DNA of 64,000 nt from Luteipulveratus mongoliensis (GTDB lineage: Bacteria > Actinomycetota > Actinomycetes > Actinomycetales > Dermatophilaceae): the NCBI RefSeq assembly GCF_001190945.1, contig NZ_CP011112.1, positions 4,402,001 to 4,466,000 of the forward strand, given 5' to 3'. The notes beneath the pieces were generated by a model. The model did not search any database. It was not told the origin of the DNA and saw only the letters and a list, made by a program, of their open reading frames with translations. Position numbers and translations under genes: made by a program. Shown here piece by piece: positions 1-9,149 of this stretch (within the stretch, counting starts at the first letter, position 1; each line of letters opens with the position of its first letter).

Positions 1-1
1 C

Positions 2-418
2 GACGAGGTCGGGCTGGTGACCGACACCGGCACCGGGGTGGGCAAGCGGCGGGTGTGGGCGGCCGTGGAGGACGCCGCCGCGCACGACGCCGCCGAGCCC
101 GACCTGCCACTGGACGCTGATGACCAGGCGGCCGCGGACTGGCTCGCCCGCGACTACATCCAGCACTTCGCCGAGCGCGCCGACGCCTGGGTCGAGACGC
201 GCGGCGACTGGCCGACGACGTGGCGACAGCACTGCGGGCTCAACGACCACGCCGTCCTGGTGACCACTGAGCAGCTCACCGCGCTCACCGCGGAGCTGAC
301 CGAGGTGCTCGATCGCTATCGGCGAGCGGGGGCCGGTACGCCCGGCGCGCGGCGCGTGTCGGCGTACACCTGCCTGTTGCCGGTCGACGACGCACCTCGT
401 CCCGCAGGTGACGGCTAG
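2..418 (+). CDS. C-terminal part of a probable winged-helix transcriptional regulator (5' end outside window)
   Basis: The frame is open to the left edge, so only the last 138 codons are present. The fragment begins just before GVGKRRVW, which resembles the wing and end of an ArsR/HTH_20-type winged helix, and continues into a helical Ala/Asp-rich region with an aromatic patch (WVETRGDWPTTW) typical of the effector part of such regulators. The DNA-binding helices would lie outside the window. The stop codon overlaps the stop of the convergent acyltransferase gene by a few bases. The family assignment is inference from a short piece; it could be another helical protein. Confidence 0.5.
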   Translation, partial: DEVGLVTDTGTGVGKRRVWAAVEDAAAHDAAEPDLPLDADDQAAADWLARDYIQHFAERADAWVETRGDWPTTWRQHCGLNDHAVLVTTEQLTALTAELTEVLDRYRRAGAGTPGARRVSAYTCLLPVDDAPRPAGDG

Positions 419-2598
419 AAGCCCAGCTTCTTCGCCAGGATCGGCCGCAGCACATCGATGTAGGTCTGCGTCAGATGGTTGCTGTCGCGGTAGGCGACGA
501 TGTTGCCGATCACGATGGGGCACGTCGTGTCGTCGCAGAGGTAGGGCACCATGTCGGCGAAGTGGGCGCCGACCTTGGCGGTCTCGGTGGCCCACATCTC
601 GTTACGGCTCGCGATGGTCGAGTGCATGCCCGCGACGCAGCTCGCCCGCGTCGCCGTCCGGCTGCCGAGGCAGCGACCGGAGTACTTCACCAGGCTGGTG
701 TTGTCGCTCATCACATCGATGCGCTTCGTGTGCGCGCCCAGGGCGCTCAGCGTGCGCTGGATCCCGCGCTGGAACGCGACGTCAGCCTCGGCGGGCTCCA
801 GGTAGGTCTTCGAGCCCGGGTCGTTCATCTGGGTGACGTACGCACCCGCGAGGATCACGCGCTCCGGCTTGATGCGCGCGATCTGCTGCATGGCCCACGT
901 GTTGTGGGCGGCGCACTCGTCGTACGGCGAACCGTTGCGGAACGGGAGCGTGTCGACCAGGGGGACGCACGAACCCTTCTCGATGAGGATGACTTTCAGG
1001 TGGGCCTGCTTGGCGAAGTCGCTGATCGCGCCCATCCACTGGCCGGCGTGCGAATCGCCCCACACCACAATCGTGCGCGATGACGTGATGTCGCCGTAGG
1101 CGCACAGCGTGTGGGTGACCTGGGGCTCGGTCAACGCAGCGCAGCTGCTCGTTGGCTCCCAGAAGTCGTCGAACACAGCGGTCAGCTGGGGCTGGAACGT
1201 CTTGGGCAGCGGAGCTCCGTCCCTGGCCTGCTGCGCTGCGGTCAGCACGTCCTTGCGCAGGGCCGAAGGGCTCACGGTGGCCGCCGGTCCGGAGCCTGTC
1301 GTGGCACCCACGGCAACGGTCTGGACGTACAGGGTCTGGGTCCCCAGCGCTGTGACCAGGACAGCGACCACCGCAGCCGGCCACAGCATCAGTCCGCGCC
1401 TGCGGCGCCGTGCGATGAACGACCACGAGCGGACCGGCGACTCGATGAACCGATAGCTCAGCCACGCCATCACGATCGAGGCGAGCATCAGCCCGATCCG
1501 ACCGACGAGGCTGATCGGGTGCCCGCGGAGCACAACGGGGATGACGAGCATGGGCCAGTGCCACAGGTAGAGCGAGTAGGAGATGTCACCGATGAAGCGC
1601 ATCGGTCGGAGACCCAGGACCGTACGCGCGCCCCAGGCCGGGCCGTCGATGCCGCCGGCCAGGATGAGCGCTGCCCCCATCACCGGGAGCAGCGCCTGAT
1701 AGCCGGGAAAGGGCGCATCTGCGGTGTAGGTCGCGCACGCCACGACGACGGCCGCCAGGCCGAGCCAGGACGCGAGTCCTTTGACGGGAGAAGGGACTTG
1801 GCGGAGCTGCTCGATGAGCACCGCGACGGCCGCGCCGATGCCGAGCTCGTAGCCACGGGTGAACGTCGAGTAGTAGGCGATCTGCGGGCTGACCGCAGTG
1901 GCGTGCACCGACCATGCGAGCGAGATCGCCGAGATGACGAGCGCGACCACCGCGCAGGCCAGCAGGAACGACCGTCGGCTCGCACGGCTGCGACCTCGCC
2001 GTCGGTTGACCACCCAGGCGACCGAGCCGATCACCAACGGCCACGCGAGGTAGAACTGCTCCTCGACGGCCAGCGACCAGAAGTGCTGCACCGGCGAGAC
2101 GAAGGTGTCGGTCGAGAAGTAGCCCGAGCCCTCCTGCGCCAGGTTGATGTTCTGAGCGAAGAAGGTCGTCCAGCGGACATCGGTCAGGATCAGCGACAGG
2201 TCGCCCGAGGTGTAGGTGAAGGCTGAGACCACGATGACGCTGAGGAGTACGACGGCGGCAGCGGGAAGGATGCGTTGCGCCCGCCGCGCATAGAAGCCGG
2301 CGATCGAGATCGATCCGGTGCGCTCCACCTCGCGCGTGATGATCCCGGTGATCAGGAAGCCGGAGATGACGAAGAAGACGTCGACGCCGACATAGCCGCC
2401 GGCCACGGACGTGATGCCGGCGTGGCTGAGCATGACCGCAAGGACGCCGATCGCGCGCATGCCCTGGATGTCGGGCCGCCGACCCTCCTGCGTGCTGGCG
2501 CGCGTGGCGCGCAGGGCCGAGCGGGTGAGGAGCTGTTGGGGCTCCCGGACATCGGTCGTCACACCCACCGGACTCCCCCTGATCCCCAAGATGCACAT
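415..2598 (-). CDS. membrane acyltransferase (acyltransferase-3/OafA type) with C-terminal SGNH domain
   Basis: 727 residues. About 30-420 is a polytopic acyltransferase-3 module with roughly ten membrane helices; it opens with the family motif region around MLSHAGI (catalytic His) and GVDVFFVISGF. The rest is a SGNH/GDSL-like extracytoplasmic domain: VVWGDSHAGQW supplies the nucleophile Ser and DSNHLT near the C-terminus the Asp-His pair. Known relatives (OafA, YrhL, PatB-type fusions) O-acetylate cell-surface polysaccharide or peptidoglycan; the acceptor cannot be told from sequence. The first 36 residues are poorly conserved-looking, so the true start may be a later codon. It is convergent with the preceding regulator fragment and not in an obvious polysaccharide cluster. 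Confidence 0.85.
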   Translation of the reverse strand: MCILGIRGSPVGVTTDVREPQQLLTRSALRATRASTQEGRRPDIQGMRAIGVLAVMLSHAGITSVAGGYVGVDVFFVISGFLITGIITREVERTGSISIAGFYARRAQRILPAAAVVLLSVIVVSAFTYTSGDLSLILTDVRWTTFFAQNINLAQEGSGYFSTDTFVSPVQHFWSLAVEEQFYLAWPLVIGSVAWVVNRRRGRSRASRRSFLLACAVVALVISAISLAWSVHATAVSPQIAYYSTFTRGYELGIGAAVAVLIEQLRQVPSPVKGLASWLGLAAVVVACATYTADAPFPGYQALLPVMGAALILAGGIDGPAWGARTVLGLRPMRFIGDISYSLYLWHWPMLVIPVVLRGHPISLVGRIGLMLASIVMAWLSYRFIESPVRSWSFIARRRRRGLMLWPAAVVAVLVTALGTQTLYVQTVAVGATTGSGPAATVSPSALRKDVLTAAQQARDGAPLPKTFQPQLTAVFDDFWEPTSSCAALTEPQVTHTLCAYGDITSSRTIVVWGDSHAGQWMGAISDFAKQAHLKVILIEKGSCVPLVDTLPFRNGSPYDECAAHNTWAMQQIARIKPERVILAGAYVTQMNDPGSKTYLEPAEADVAFQRGIQRTLSALGAHTKRIDVMSDNTSLVKYSGRCLGSRTATRASCVAGMHSTIASRNEMWATETAKVGAHFADMVPYLCDDTTCPIVIGNIVAYRDSNHLTQTYIDVLRPILAKKLGF

Positions 2599-2692
2599 GA
2601 GGAGGCGCTGCCCGCACCGTCAGGAGTAGGAGCCCCTCACTCATGACGACGGGCTGGCTGGGGCAAAAGGTTGAGTCGTGCGGTGCTGTGGG

Positions 2693-3595
2693 TCAGCCCG
2701 GCTGCGGACGCAGGGTGACCTTCGCGTGGGTGCCGTCGGGGCCGAACTGCTCGACGGTCGCGCCCGGGTGCAGCCTTGCGTCCTGCCGGTAGAGCGTGAG
2801 CAGGTCCTGCTCGGCAGCGAGGTCGCCGCTGTCCGCCTCGACGAGCAGCTGGGCCACCTGGTCGATCAGCTCGACGTCCGCGCCGGCATCGCCGTCCGGA
2901 CCCTGCATGGCACCCCAGCCGTCCCACAGCAGCAGCTCGTCACCGAAGCGGTGGGCCACCTCGTAGATGACCTCGTCGCGCACGAAGGCCGGGCCGCAGA
3001 CCCCTGACACGCCTTCCACGCCGTAGTTGCTGACGTCGGCGCCGGCACGATAGGAGCGCCACGCCTCGGCTGCCGTCTCGAACGGCGAGCCCGGCCCGGC
3101 CGGGATCTCGAGCGGGGTCGGCAGCGCCGCGCTCGGCATCTCGATCTCGGGGTCGAAACGGAACCACTCGCTCCCGTTCCACGCCTCCACGATGACGTGG
3201 TCGCCTTGCCAGCCGGCGCTGAAGTAGTGGGCGAAGCCCAACCGAGTGCGCGCCGGAATTCCCTTGTGCCGCAACACACTGACGCAGAACAGGCTGTGGT
3301 CACGACAGCACCCCTGCAGCCGCTCCTCGGGCTCCCGCTCCTCGTGCAGCGGCGCTCCGTGGCGACGCTGATCGGTCGCGAGCTGGTCGCTCAGCCAGCG
3401 CAGGTTGATGTCTCCGGCGCTCGCGATCGGCAGGACCCGGTCAGCGGATCGGTAGTGGACGATCAGGTTGCGCGCGACGTGCGACAGGTGCGCAGCATCG
3501 GTCGGCAGCGGGTCGAGCAGGTGCGCCCACTCCCCCGGGTCGCTGTACGCCGTCTGGGCCGCGTGGTCGATGACGCCGGGTCTCGAAGAGCTCAC
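2693..3595 (-). CDS. transglutaminase-like domain protein
   Basis: 300 residues from a GTG at 3595. I chose this start because earlier in-frame codons lie inside the neighbouring ABC-F gene. The catalytic-triad signature of transglutaminase-like (papain-fold) proteins is visible: Cys in LQGCCRDHS, His in GDHVIVEAW and Asp in WFRFDPE. Such bacterial proteins act as proteases, peptide cyclases or protein modifiers; the substrate is unknown here. No signal peptide or membrane helix is seen, so it is probably cytoplasmic. It lies 32 bp downstream of the ABC-F gene on the same strand and may be co-transcribed with it. Confidence 0.75.
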   Translation of the reverse strand: MSSSRPGVIDHAAQTAYSDPGEWAHLLDPLPTDAAHLSHVARNLIVHYRSADRVLPIASAGDINLRWLSDQLATDQRRHGAPLHEEREPEERLQGCCRDHSLFCVSVLRHKGIPARTRLGFAHYFSAGWQGDHVIVEAWNGSEWFRFDPEIEMPSAALPTPLEIPAGPGSPFETAAEAWRSYRAGADVSNYGVEGVSGVCGPAFVRDEVIYEVAHRFGDELLLWDGWGAMQGPDGDAGADVELIDQVAQLLVEADSGDLAAEQDLLTLYRQDARLHPGATVEQFGPDGTHAKVTLRPQPG

Positions 3596-3627
3596 CCGCA
3601 CATCCTGCCTGGATTTGCCCGTGCGTG

Positions 3628-5319
3628 TCAGCGGGCGCGCTGGACGCGACCCTCGTCCCACACGGGCTCGTCCGACTCGTAGACCTTGCCGTCCGCGCCG
3701 AACACCAGGAACCGGTCGAATCCCCTTGCAAACCAACGGTCGTGGGTCACCGCGACCACCGTTCCGTCAAACGCCTCGAGGCCGTCCTCGAGCGCCTCGG
3801 CCGAGTGCAGGTCGAGGTTGTCGGTCGGCTCGTCGAGCAGCAGCAGCGTCGCACCGCTCAGCTCCAGCAGCAGGATCTGAAAGCGCGCCTGCTGCCCGCC
3901 GGACAACGACCCGAAGGTCTGCTCCGACGCCCGCGCCAGCTCGTAACGGTCCAGCGCCTTGGCCGCCTGCTCGCGCGCCATCCCGTCACGGTGCTCATCC
4001 CCGCGGTGCAGGATCTCCAGCAACGTCCGCTTCAGGAGCGCCGGGTGCTGATGAGTCTGCGCGAACCATCCGGGCCGCACGCGCGATCCCAGTCGCGCAA
4101 TTCCGTTGTGTACGACCGGTGCTGGCTGCACATCGCCCACCGGCTGATGCTCCGGCTCAGGGTCCGAGCCGCCAGCCGCGAGCAGACGTAGGAAGTGGCT
4201 CTTGCCCGAGCCGTTCGAGCCGAGCACGGCCACCCGTTCGCCGTACCAGATCTCCAGGTCGAACGGCTTCATCAGCCCGGTGAGCTCGAGGCCGGTGCTG
4301 ATGATCGCCCGCTTGGCCGTACGACCTCCCTTGAGCCGCATCTTGACGTTCTGCTCGAACGGGGTCGACTCGGGCGGCCCCTCGTCCTCGAAGCGCCGCA
4401 GGCGAGTCTGAGCCGCCTGGTAGCGCGCCGCCATGTCCGAGTTGTACGCCGCCTTCACCTTGTACATCAGGACCAGCGCCTTGAGCTTGGCGTGCTCCTC
4501 GTCCCAACGACGACGCAGCTCCTCGAGCTTGGCGTTCCGCTCGGCCCGCGCCTCGTGATAGGTCGAGAAGCGCCCGGGGTGCACCCACGCGATGCTGCCC
4601 GCAGCGGTCGGTTCGAGGGTCGCGATCCGCGTCGCCGACTGGTCCAGCAGCTCGCGGTCGTGACTGACCAGAAGCACCGTCTTGGGCGACTCCTGCAGCT
4701 GCTTCTCCAGCCAGCGCTTGGTCGGCACATCGAGGTAGTTGTCCGGCTCGTCGAGCAGCAGGACCTCTTCCGGCCCGCGCAGCAGCGCCTCCAGGACGAG
4801 ACGCTTCTGCTCACCACCGGAGAGTGTGTTGACGTCGCGCCACTGGGTCTTGTCGTACGACGTGCCCAGCGCCGCGACCGTGCAGACGTCCCACAACGTC
4901 TCCCACTCGTACCCGTCGACGTCCGCCCAGTCCGCCAGAGCTTGCGCGTACGCCATCTGGGACGGCTCGTCGTCGCGCTCCATGATCGCGTGCTCGGTGT
5001 CATCAATCGCCTTGGCCGCCTTGCGAATTGGCGCCGGCGCAACGCTCACCAGCAGGTCGCGTACGGTGACCTGCTCGCCCTCGCGGCCCACCTTGCCGAC
5101 GAACTGCGACATGACGCCGAGGCCACCACTACGGGTGATCGCACCCTCGTGCGCGTCGATCTCGCCGGCGATGATCCGCAGCAGCGTGGTCTTGCCGGTG
5201 CCGTTCGGTCCGACCAGCGCGACCTTGGCGCCCTCGCCGACCCGCAGGCTGACATCACCCAGGAGCGGCCTGCCGTCCGGCAGGGAGTAGCTGATGCTGT
5301 TGACGTCGACGTGGCCCAC
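3628..5319 (-). CDS. ABC-F family ATPase (ribosome-associated type)
   Basis: 563 residues with two ABC domains and no membrane segments. Domain 1 has Walker A GPNGTGKTT (about 37-45), signature LSGGEQKR and Walker B LLLDEPDNYLD. Domain 2 has GSNGSGKS, LSGGQQAR and LLLLDEPTDNLD. A charged linker of about 80 residues (EARAERNAKLEELRRRWDEE) between them matches the interdomain linker of ABC-F proteins, which act on the ribosomal E site in translation regulation or antibiotic protection. It is divergent from an MFS transporter across a perfect inverted repeat, so a resistance-type pairing is possible but unproven. GTG start. Confidence 0.85.
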   Translation of the reverse strand: MGHVDVNSISYSLPDGRPLLGDVSLRVGEGAKVALVGPNGTGKTTLLRIIAGEIDAHEGAITRSGGLGVMSQFVGKVGREGEQVTVRDLLVSVAPAPIRKAAKAIDDTEHAIMERDDEPSQMAYAQALADWADVDGYEWETLWDVCTVAALGTSYDKTQWRDVNTLSGGEQKRLVLEALLRGPEEVLLLDEPDNYLDVPTKRWLEKQLQESPKTVLLVSHDRELLDQSATRIATLEPTAAGSIAWVHPGRFSTYHEARAERNAKLEELRRRWDEEHAKLKALVLMYKVKAAYNSDMAARYQAAQTRLRRFEDEGPPESTPFEQNVKMRLKGGRTAKRAIISTGLELTGLMKPFDLEIWYGERVAVLGSNGSGKSHFLRLLAAGGSDPEPEHQPVGDVQPAPVVHNGIARLGSRVRPGWFAQTHQHPALLKRTLLEILHRGDEHRDGMAREQAAKALDRYELARASEQTFGSLSGGQQARFQILLLELSGATLLLLDEPTDNLDLHSAEALEDGLEAFDGTVVAVTHDRWFARGFDRFLVFGADGKVYESDEPVWDEGRVQRAR

Positions 5320-5353
5320 AACGGTCGAGTCTGACTCAGCGAGAGCGGCCCGT

Positions 5354-5387
5354 CACCTCGTTATGCGCTCGGCGCGATAACGAGGTG
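5354..5387. promoter_or_regulatory. inverted repeat between divergent ABC-F and MFS genes (candidate operator)
   Basis: Perfect 11-bp arms, CACCTCGTTAT at 5354-5364 and ATAACGAGGTG at 5377-5387, separated by 12 bp that hold a further GCGC/GCGC match. Both flanking genes read away from it, so it is not a terminator for either. An operator controlling the divergent pair is the simplest reading. No regulator gene is adjacent. Confidence 0.45.
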
Positions 5388-5421
5388 CCGGATGGGGGCC
5401 AGTCCTGCTTGACTCCGCGAT

Positions 5422-6669
5422 GTGCCGAATCTGATCAACCGCCTGCTGCCGCCCACCCCGTTGGCGCGGCGGCTGAGCGCGCAGTCGGTGCTCTTCGCGG
5501 TCGGCGAGGGTGTCTTCCTGACCGGCAACGCGGTCTTCTTCACGCACATCGTCGGCCTCACGGCCGCCCAGGTCGGGCTCGGCCTGACCATCGCGGGCGT
5601 CGTCACGTTCTTCCTGGCGGTGCCGCTGGGACGGGCGGCGGACCGGGTCGGGCCCAAGCGGATGTGGGCCGTGGGCGCGCTCCTCGAGGCGGTGCTCTAC
5701 GTGGCCTATCCGTGGATCAGCGGGTTCGCTGCGTTCGTCGCGATGGTCGTGCTGCTGGAGCTGGTCGGTGCCGCCGGCGGAGCAGGCCGCGGCGCGTACA
5801 CGCTCGACGTCTTCGACGGCAAGGACCGCATCCAGTCGCTGGCGTTCATGCGCTCGGCGCTCAACATCGGCTTCACCCTCGGTGCCCTGCTCGGCGGACT
5901 CGCCCTGGCGACCGGGAGCGACGACGTCATCCGTGCAGTGCCGCTGGTGACGGCGGTGATCCTCGGACTCAACGCAGCCCTCATCATCCGGCTGCCCGAC
6001 GCCGCTCACGACGCCGACGAGTCCACCGCCAAGGCGCCGGTCGGTCCTGGCGCGCTGCGCAACAAGGCGTTCCTCGCCTTGCACGTCTGCACCGGCGTCA
6101 TGAGCACCAACCAGGTCCTGCTCAACATCGTCATCCCCCTGTGGCTGGTCCAGGAGACCGACGCGCCGAGGGTGCTGCTCGCGTGGCTCTTCGGCACCAA
6201 CACCGTGCTCGCTGTCGCGCTCCAGGTGCGCGCGGCGCGCGGCTCGGACACCGTGCCCGGTGCACTGCGCGCGATCCGTATCGCGGCCGGCTTCTTCGTC
6301 GCGTCGTGCCTGATCGTGCTCGTCACGCACGACACCATCGGATGGGCGACGATCCTGCTGGTGTGGCTCGGCCACGTCACCGTGACCGGCGCCGAGCTGT
6401 TCGAATCCGCTGCTGCGTGGGGGTTCTCGGCCGAGCTGTCCGACCCGGACCGGCGCGGGGAGTACCAAGGCGCGGCACGCCTCGGCGAGACCGTCGGACG
6501 GGTCTGGGCACCAGCGGCGTACACCTTCCTGGCGATGACCTGGGGCGCGATGGGCTGGCTGACGATCGCGGCCATCGTCATCGTGGCCGCCGTTGCTGCT
6601 CACCCCGCCGCGCACGCAGCGCAGCGTTACCTCGCCAGGCAGCAGAGCCGTACGCCGGCGCTGGGGTGA
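5422..6669 (+). CDS. MFS transporter
   Basis: 415 residues, about twelve hydrophobic helices, GTG start at 5422. The conserved loop between helices 2 and 3 reads GRAADRVGPKR, the major-facilitator motif A. The family is a proton-coupled exporter or importer of the inner membrane; the substrate is not recognisable. The gene is divergent from the ABC-F ATPase and ends two bases before the stop of the convergent WS/DGAT gene. Pairing with a ribosome-protecting ABC-F would fit drug efflux, but this is only an inference from neighbourhood. Confidence 0.8.
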   Translation: MPNLINRLLPPTPLARRLSAQSVLFAVGEGVFLTGNAVFFTHIVGLTAAQVGLGLTIAGVVTFFLAVPLGRAADRVGPKRMWAVGALLEAVLYVAYPWISGFAAFVAMVVLLELVGAAGGAGRGAYTLDVFDGKDRIQSLAFMRSALNIGFTLGALLGGLALATGSDDVIRAVPLVTAVILGLNAALIIRLPDAAHDADESTAKAPVGPGALRNKAFLALHVCTGVMSTNQVLLNIVIPLWLVQETDAPRVLLAWLFGTNTVLAVALQVRAARGSDTVPGALRAIRIAAGFFVASCLIVLVTHDTIGWATILLVWLGHVTVTGAELFESAAAWGFSAELSDPDRRGEYQGAARLGETVGRVWAPAAYTFLAMTWGAMGWLTIAAIVIVAAVAAHPAAHAAQRYLARQQSRTPALG

Positions 6670-6670
6670 G

Positions 6671-8056
6671 TCAGACCGCGGCCTCGAGCGCGGCGAGCGA
6701 GTCCTCCATGTGGTGGATCATCCGCTGCACGTGCGGCGCGCTACGCCGGCAGGCGGTGATCCCGAAGTCGACCTGGTCGTCGTAGGTCACCAACGTGATG
6801 TTCAACGCCTGCCCGTCCACGGGGATCGAGGCCGGGTAGGTGCCGTCGAGATGAGCGCCGTTGAAATACATCTGCCGCTTCGGGCCGGGCACGTTGGAGA
6901 TGATGACGTTGAACGGCGGGCCGGACAGGTTGAGGTAGCCGGGCAGCGGCGCCAGGCCGAGACCGGCGACATTGAGACCCGACATCAGCAGGATCTGCAG
7001 CGGGCTGAGCTCACGCATGGACGCCTTGGCCGCCGTCGTAGAGCGGTGGATCGTCTCCAGCCGCTTCACGGGGTCAGTGAGGTCAGTGGCCAGCGAGGCG
7101 ATGATCGCGCCGACCTTGTTGCCGCCGACGTCGTCCGCACCCCGCCGCAGGTTCACCGGGCACATGGCCGTCAGCGACTTGTCGGGCAGCGCGCCGAGCT
7201 CGTCGAGGTAGCCGCGCAGTCCGCCCGAGCAGACGGCGAGCACCACGTCGTTGAAGGACGTGTCGGTGGCCTTGACGATCGTCCGGAAGCGGTCCATGTC
7301 GAAGGTCTGGGCGACGAAGCGGCGCGAGCCACCGATGTGGCCGTTGAGGATCGTCTTGGGCGCATCGAACATCGTCGTGTAGTCCTCGTCGCGAAACGCC
7401 TTCCAGCCCAGCTTCGCGGCCCGCGGCCCGAGCGAGGCCAGCTCACCGATCAAGTCCTTGCCGCCACGCGCGAGGCCCGTCGGCGACAGCAGCCCGGACG
7501 CCGCGTCCTGGCCCTCGGCACGCTCCCGCTCGGGGGCGGCGTACGGCGGCAGGCAGTCGCGCGCATCTGGATCCGGGCTGCAGGCTTCCTGCAGCAGGCG
7601 TACGGCCGAGACCCCGTCGACGAGCGCGTGATGCACCTTCGTGAAGACCGCGACCCGGCCGTCCTCCAGGCCCTCGACGATGTGCGTCTCCCACAACGGC
7701 CGGTAGCGGTCCAGCAGCGAGCCCTGCCAACGTGAGGTGAGCTCGAACAGCTCGCGAAGGCGACCGGGCGCGGGGACGGCGGACCGGCGTACGTGATGGT
7801 CCAGATCGACGTCGGTGTCGGTGCTCCAGCGCACGTTGCCGACCGAACCGACCGGCATCGCAGGTCGCAGGCAGAACCGCGAGTTGAGCGGACCTTCGGG
7901 CTTGAGCGCCTGCATCATCTGCTCCTGCACGAACTCCGGGCCGGCGCCGTCCGGCAGCGTGAAGAGCTGGAGGCCCCCGACGTGCATCGGGCGCTCGCGC
8001 GACTCGACGAGGAGAAACATCGAGTCGACTGGTCCCATGAGCGGCACGGCGCGCAC
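6671..8056 (-). CDS. wax ester synthase / diacylglycerol acyltransferase (WS/DGAT family)
   Basis: 461 residues, the usual family length. The catalytic motif HHALVDG sits at about 142-148 and the N-terminus (DSMFLLVESRERPMHVGG) is typical of actinobacterial members. The enzyme transfers acyl groups from acyl-CoA to a fatty alcohol or diacylglycerol to make storage wax ester or triacylglycerol at the membrane or lipid-droplet surface. A GTG at 8056 is used; an ATG six codons later is an alternative. It is divergent from an HSL-type esterase across a palindrome, so synthesis and hydrolysis of acyl esters may be co-regulated. Confidence 0.9.
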   Translation of the reverse strand: MRAVPLMGPVDSMFLLVESRERPMHVGGLQLFTLPDGAGPEFVQEQMMQALKPEGPLNSRFCLRPAMPVGSVGNVRWSTDTDVDLDHHVRRSAVPAPGRLRELFELTSRWQGSLLDRYRPLWETHIVEGLEDGRVAVFTKVHHALVDGVSAVRLLQEACSPDPDARDCLPPYAAPERERAEGQDAASGLLSPTGLARGGKDLIGELASLGPRAAKLGWKAFRDEDYTTMFDAPKTILNGHIGGSRRFVAQTFDMDRFRTIVKATDTSFNDVVLAVCSGGLRGYLDELGALPDKSLTAMCPVNLRRGADDVGGNKVGAIIASLATDLTDPVKRLETIHRSTTAAKASMRELSPLQILLMSGLNVAGLGLAPLPGYLNLSGPPFNVIISNVPGPKRQMYFNGAHLDGTYPASIPVDGQALNITLVTYDDQVDFGITACRRSAPHVQRMIHHMEDSLAALEAAV

Positions 8057-8069
8057 CTTCCGTTCGTGG

Positions 8070-8094
8070 GTCTACCCGTCGGTAGACGTAGGAT
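8070..8094 (+). promoter_or_regulatory. palindromic operator overlapping a -10 element, WS/DGAT-esterase divergent promoter
   Basis: GTCTACC at 8070-8076 and GGTAGAC at 8081-8087 form a perfect 7-bp palindrome with a 4-bp spacer, of the CTACC-N4-GGTAG form used by many actinobacterial TetR regulators. Two bases further right, TAGGAT (8089-8094) is a good -10 for the rightward esterase gene; no convincing -35 is visible. The operator would block this promoter when occupied. The cognate regulator is not in the window. Confidence 0.45.
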
Positions 8095-8152
8095 GTCACC
8101 AGAGTGATGTGACCTGGCCCACAATGCCACGGACTGCAAGGAGGCAGTAGCC

Positions 8153-9124
8153 ATGGACGAGCCCGTGCGCACCACCTGGGCCAGACAGAGCCGGCGGTCG
8201 CAGCTCCTCGCGACCAGTCTGCGCCACACCGTCAAGCCGACGTTGCTCGCGTGGAGCTTTCTCCCGGGCTTCATCTGGCCATCCCGCATCGTGGATCACG
8301 CGGCCGGGCTGCTGCCCCCGCCCGACGGCACCACGATCGAACGCGTTGGCCTGGCGCAGTGCGGCGCCGAGTGGATCAAGGGTCCTGAGGTCGAGGGTGA
8401 CGAGGAGCGCGCCATCCTCTACCTCCACGGTGGCGCACTGGTCACCTGCAGCCTGGCCACCCACCGCCGGATGGTGTCCTACATCTCGCACAGCACGCGG
8501 GCGCCGGCGCTCAACGTCGACTTCCGGATGATGCCCGAGGTCACCATCGAGCACATGGTCGCCGACTGCTTGTCGGGCTACCGCTGGCTGCTCGCTCAGG
8601 GCTACCGCGGCGACAACATCACGATCATCGGTGACTCAGCCGGTGGCTTCCTGGCCTTCCTCACCGCACTCGCGATCCGAGACGAAGAGCTCGAGGCACC
8701 CGCCGGAATCGCTTGCATGTCACCGCTGCTCGACCTCGGCGTCGCGCGTAAGGAGGCCAGTCCCTACTCCGACCGGTGTGACGTCTTCACGGTGCGCGCC
8801 TGCCGTGGCCTGGAGCGCTTCACCGCGGATGTCGACGCGCGCCACGAGGTGACCGCGCCGCGCATCTCCCCGATCGACGCCGACCTCACCGGCCTGCCGC
8901 CGGTGCTGATCCAGGTCGGGTCGCACGAGATCCTGCGCCCGGAGTGCGAGGAGATGGTCGACCGGCTCGCGGCCGCCGACGTGGCCGCAGAGCTGCAGGT
9001 CTGGAAGGGCCAGGTGCACGTCTTCCAGGCCGCGGGATCCTTCCTGCCCGAGGGTCGCAGCGCGGTCCGCGAGATCGGCTCGTTCGTCCGCGGCCTCGGC
9101 TCGCCCCGCGCGGTGGCCAGCTGA
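8153..9124 (+). CDS. alpha/beta hydrolase of the hormone-sensitive-lipase (type IV) esterase family
   Basis: 323 residues. The oxyanion-hole HGG (92-94), nucleophile motif GDSAGG (160-165, Ser162) and C-terminal His (QVHVFQ) are present in the right order. The acid residue normally Asp in the DPLRD-like motif is replaced in context by GSHEILRPE, so a Glu may serve as the catalytic acid. The family hydrolyses short to medium carboxylic esters; the exact substrate is unknown. Neighbouring WS/DGAT suggests a role in acyl-ester turnover. It lies 25 bp upstream of pxpA on the same strand, so read-through into the oxoprolinase genes is possible. Confidence 0.8.
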   Translation: MDEPVRTTWARQSRRSQLLATSLRHTVKPTLLAWSFLPGFIWPSRIVDHAAGLLPPPDGTTIERVGLAQCGAEWIKGPEVEGDEERAILYLHGGALVTCSLATHRRMVSYISHSTRAPALNVDFRMMPEVTIEHMVADCLSGYRWLLAQGYRGDNITIIGDSAGGFLAFLTALAIRDEELEAPAGIACMSPLLDLGVARKEASPYSDRCDVFTVRACRGLERFTADVDARHEVTAPRISPIDADLTGLPPVLIQVGSHEILRPECEEMVDRLAAADVAAELQVWKGQVHVFQAAGSFLPEGRSAVREIGSFVRGLGSPRAVAS

Positions 9125-9149
9125 GACCCACGACCGCGACAATCAGTCC

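Noticed and set aside
1111-2226. 371-codon plus-strand frame inside the acyltransferase gene region
   Set aside because: Antisense of the acyltransferase, whose membrane helices and SGNH motifs are clear.
4195-5334. 379-codon frame opposite the ABC-F gene
   Set aside because: Same antisense effect; the ABC-F motifs on the other strand are unambiguous.
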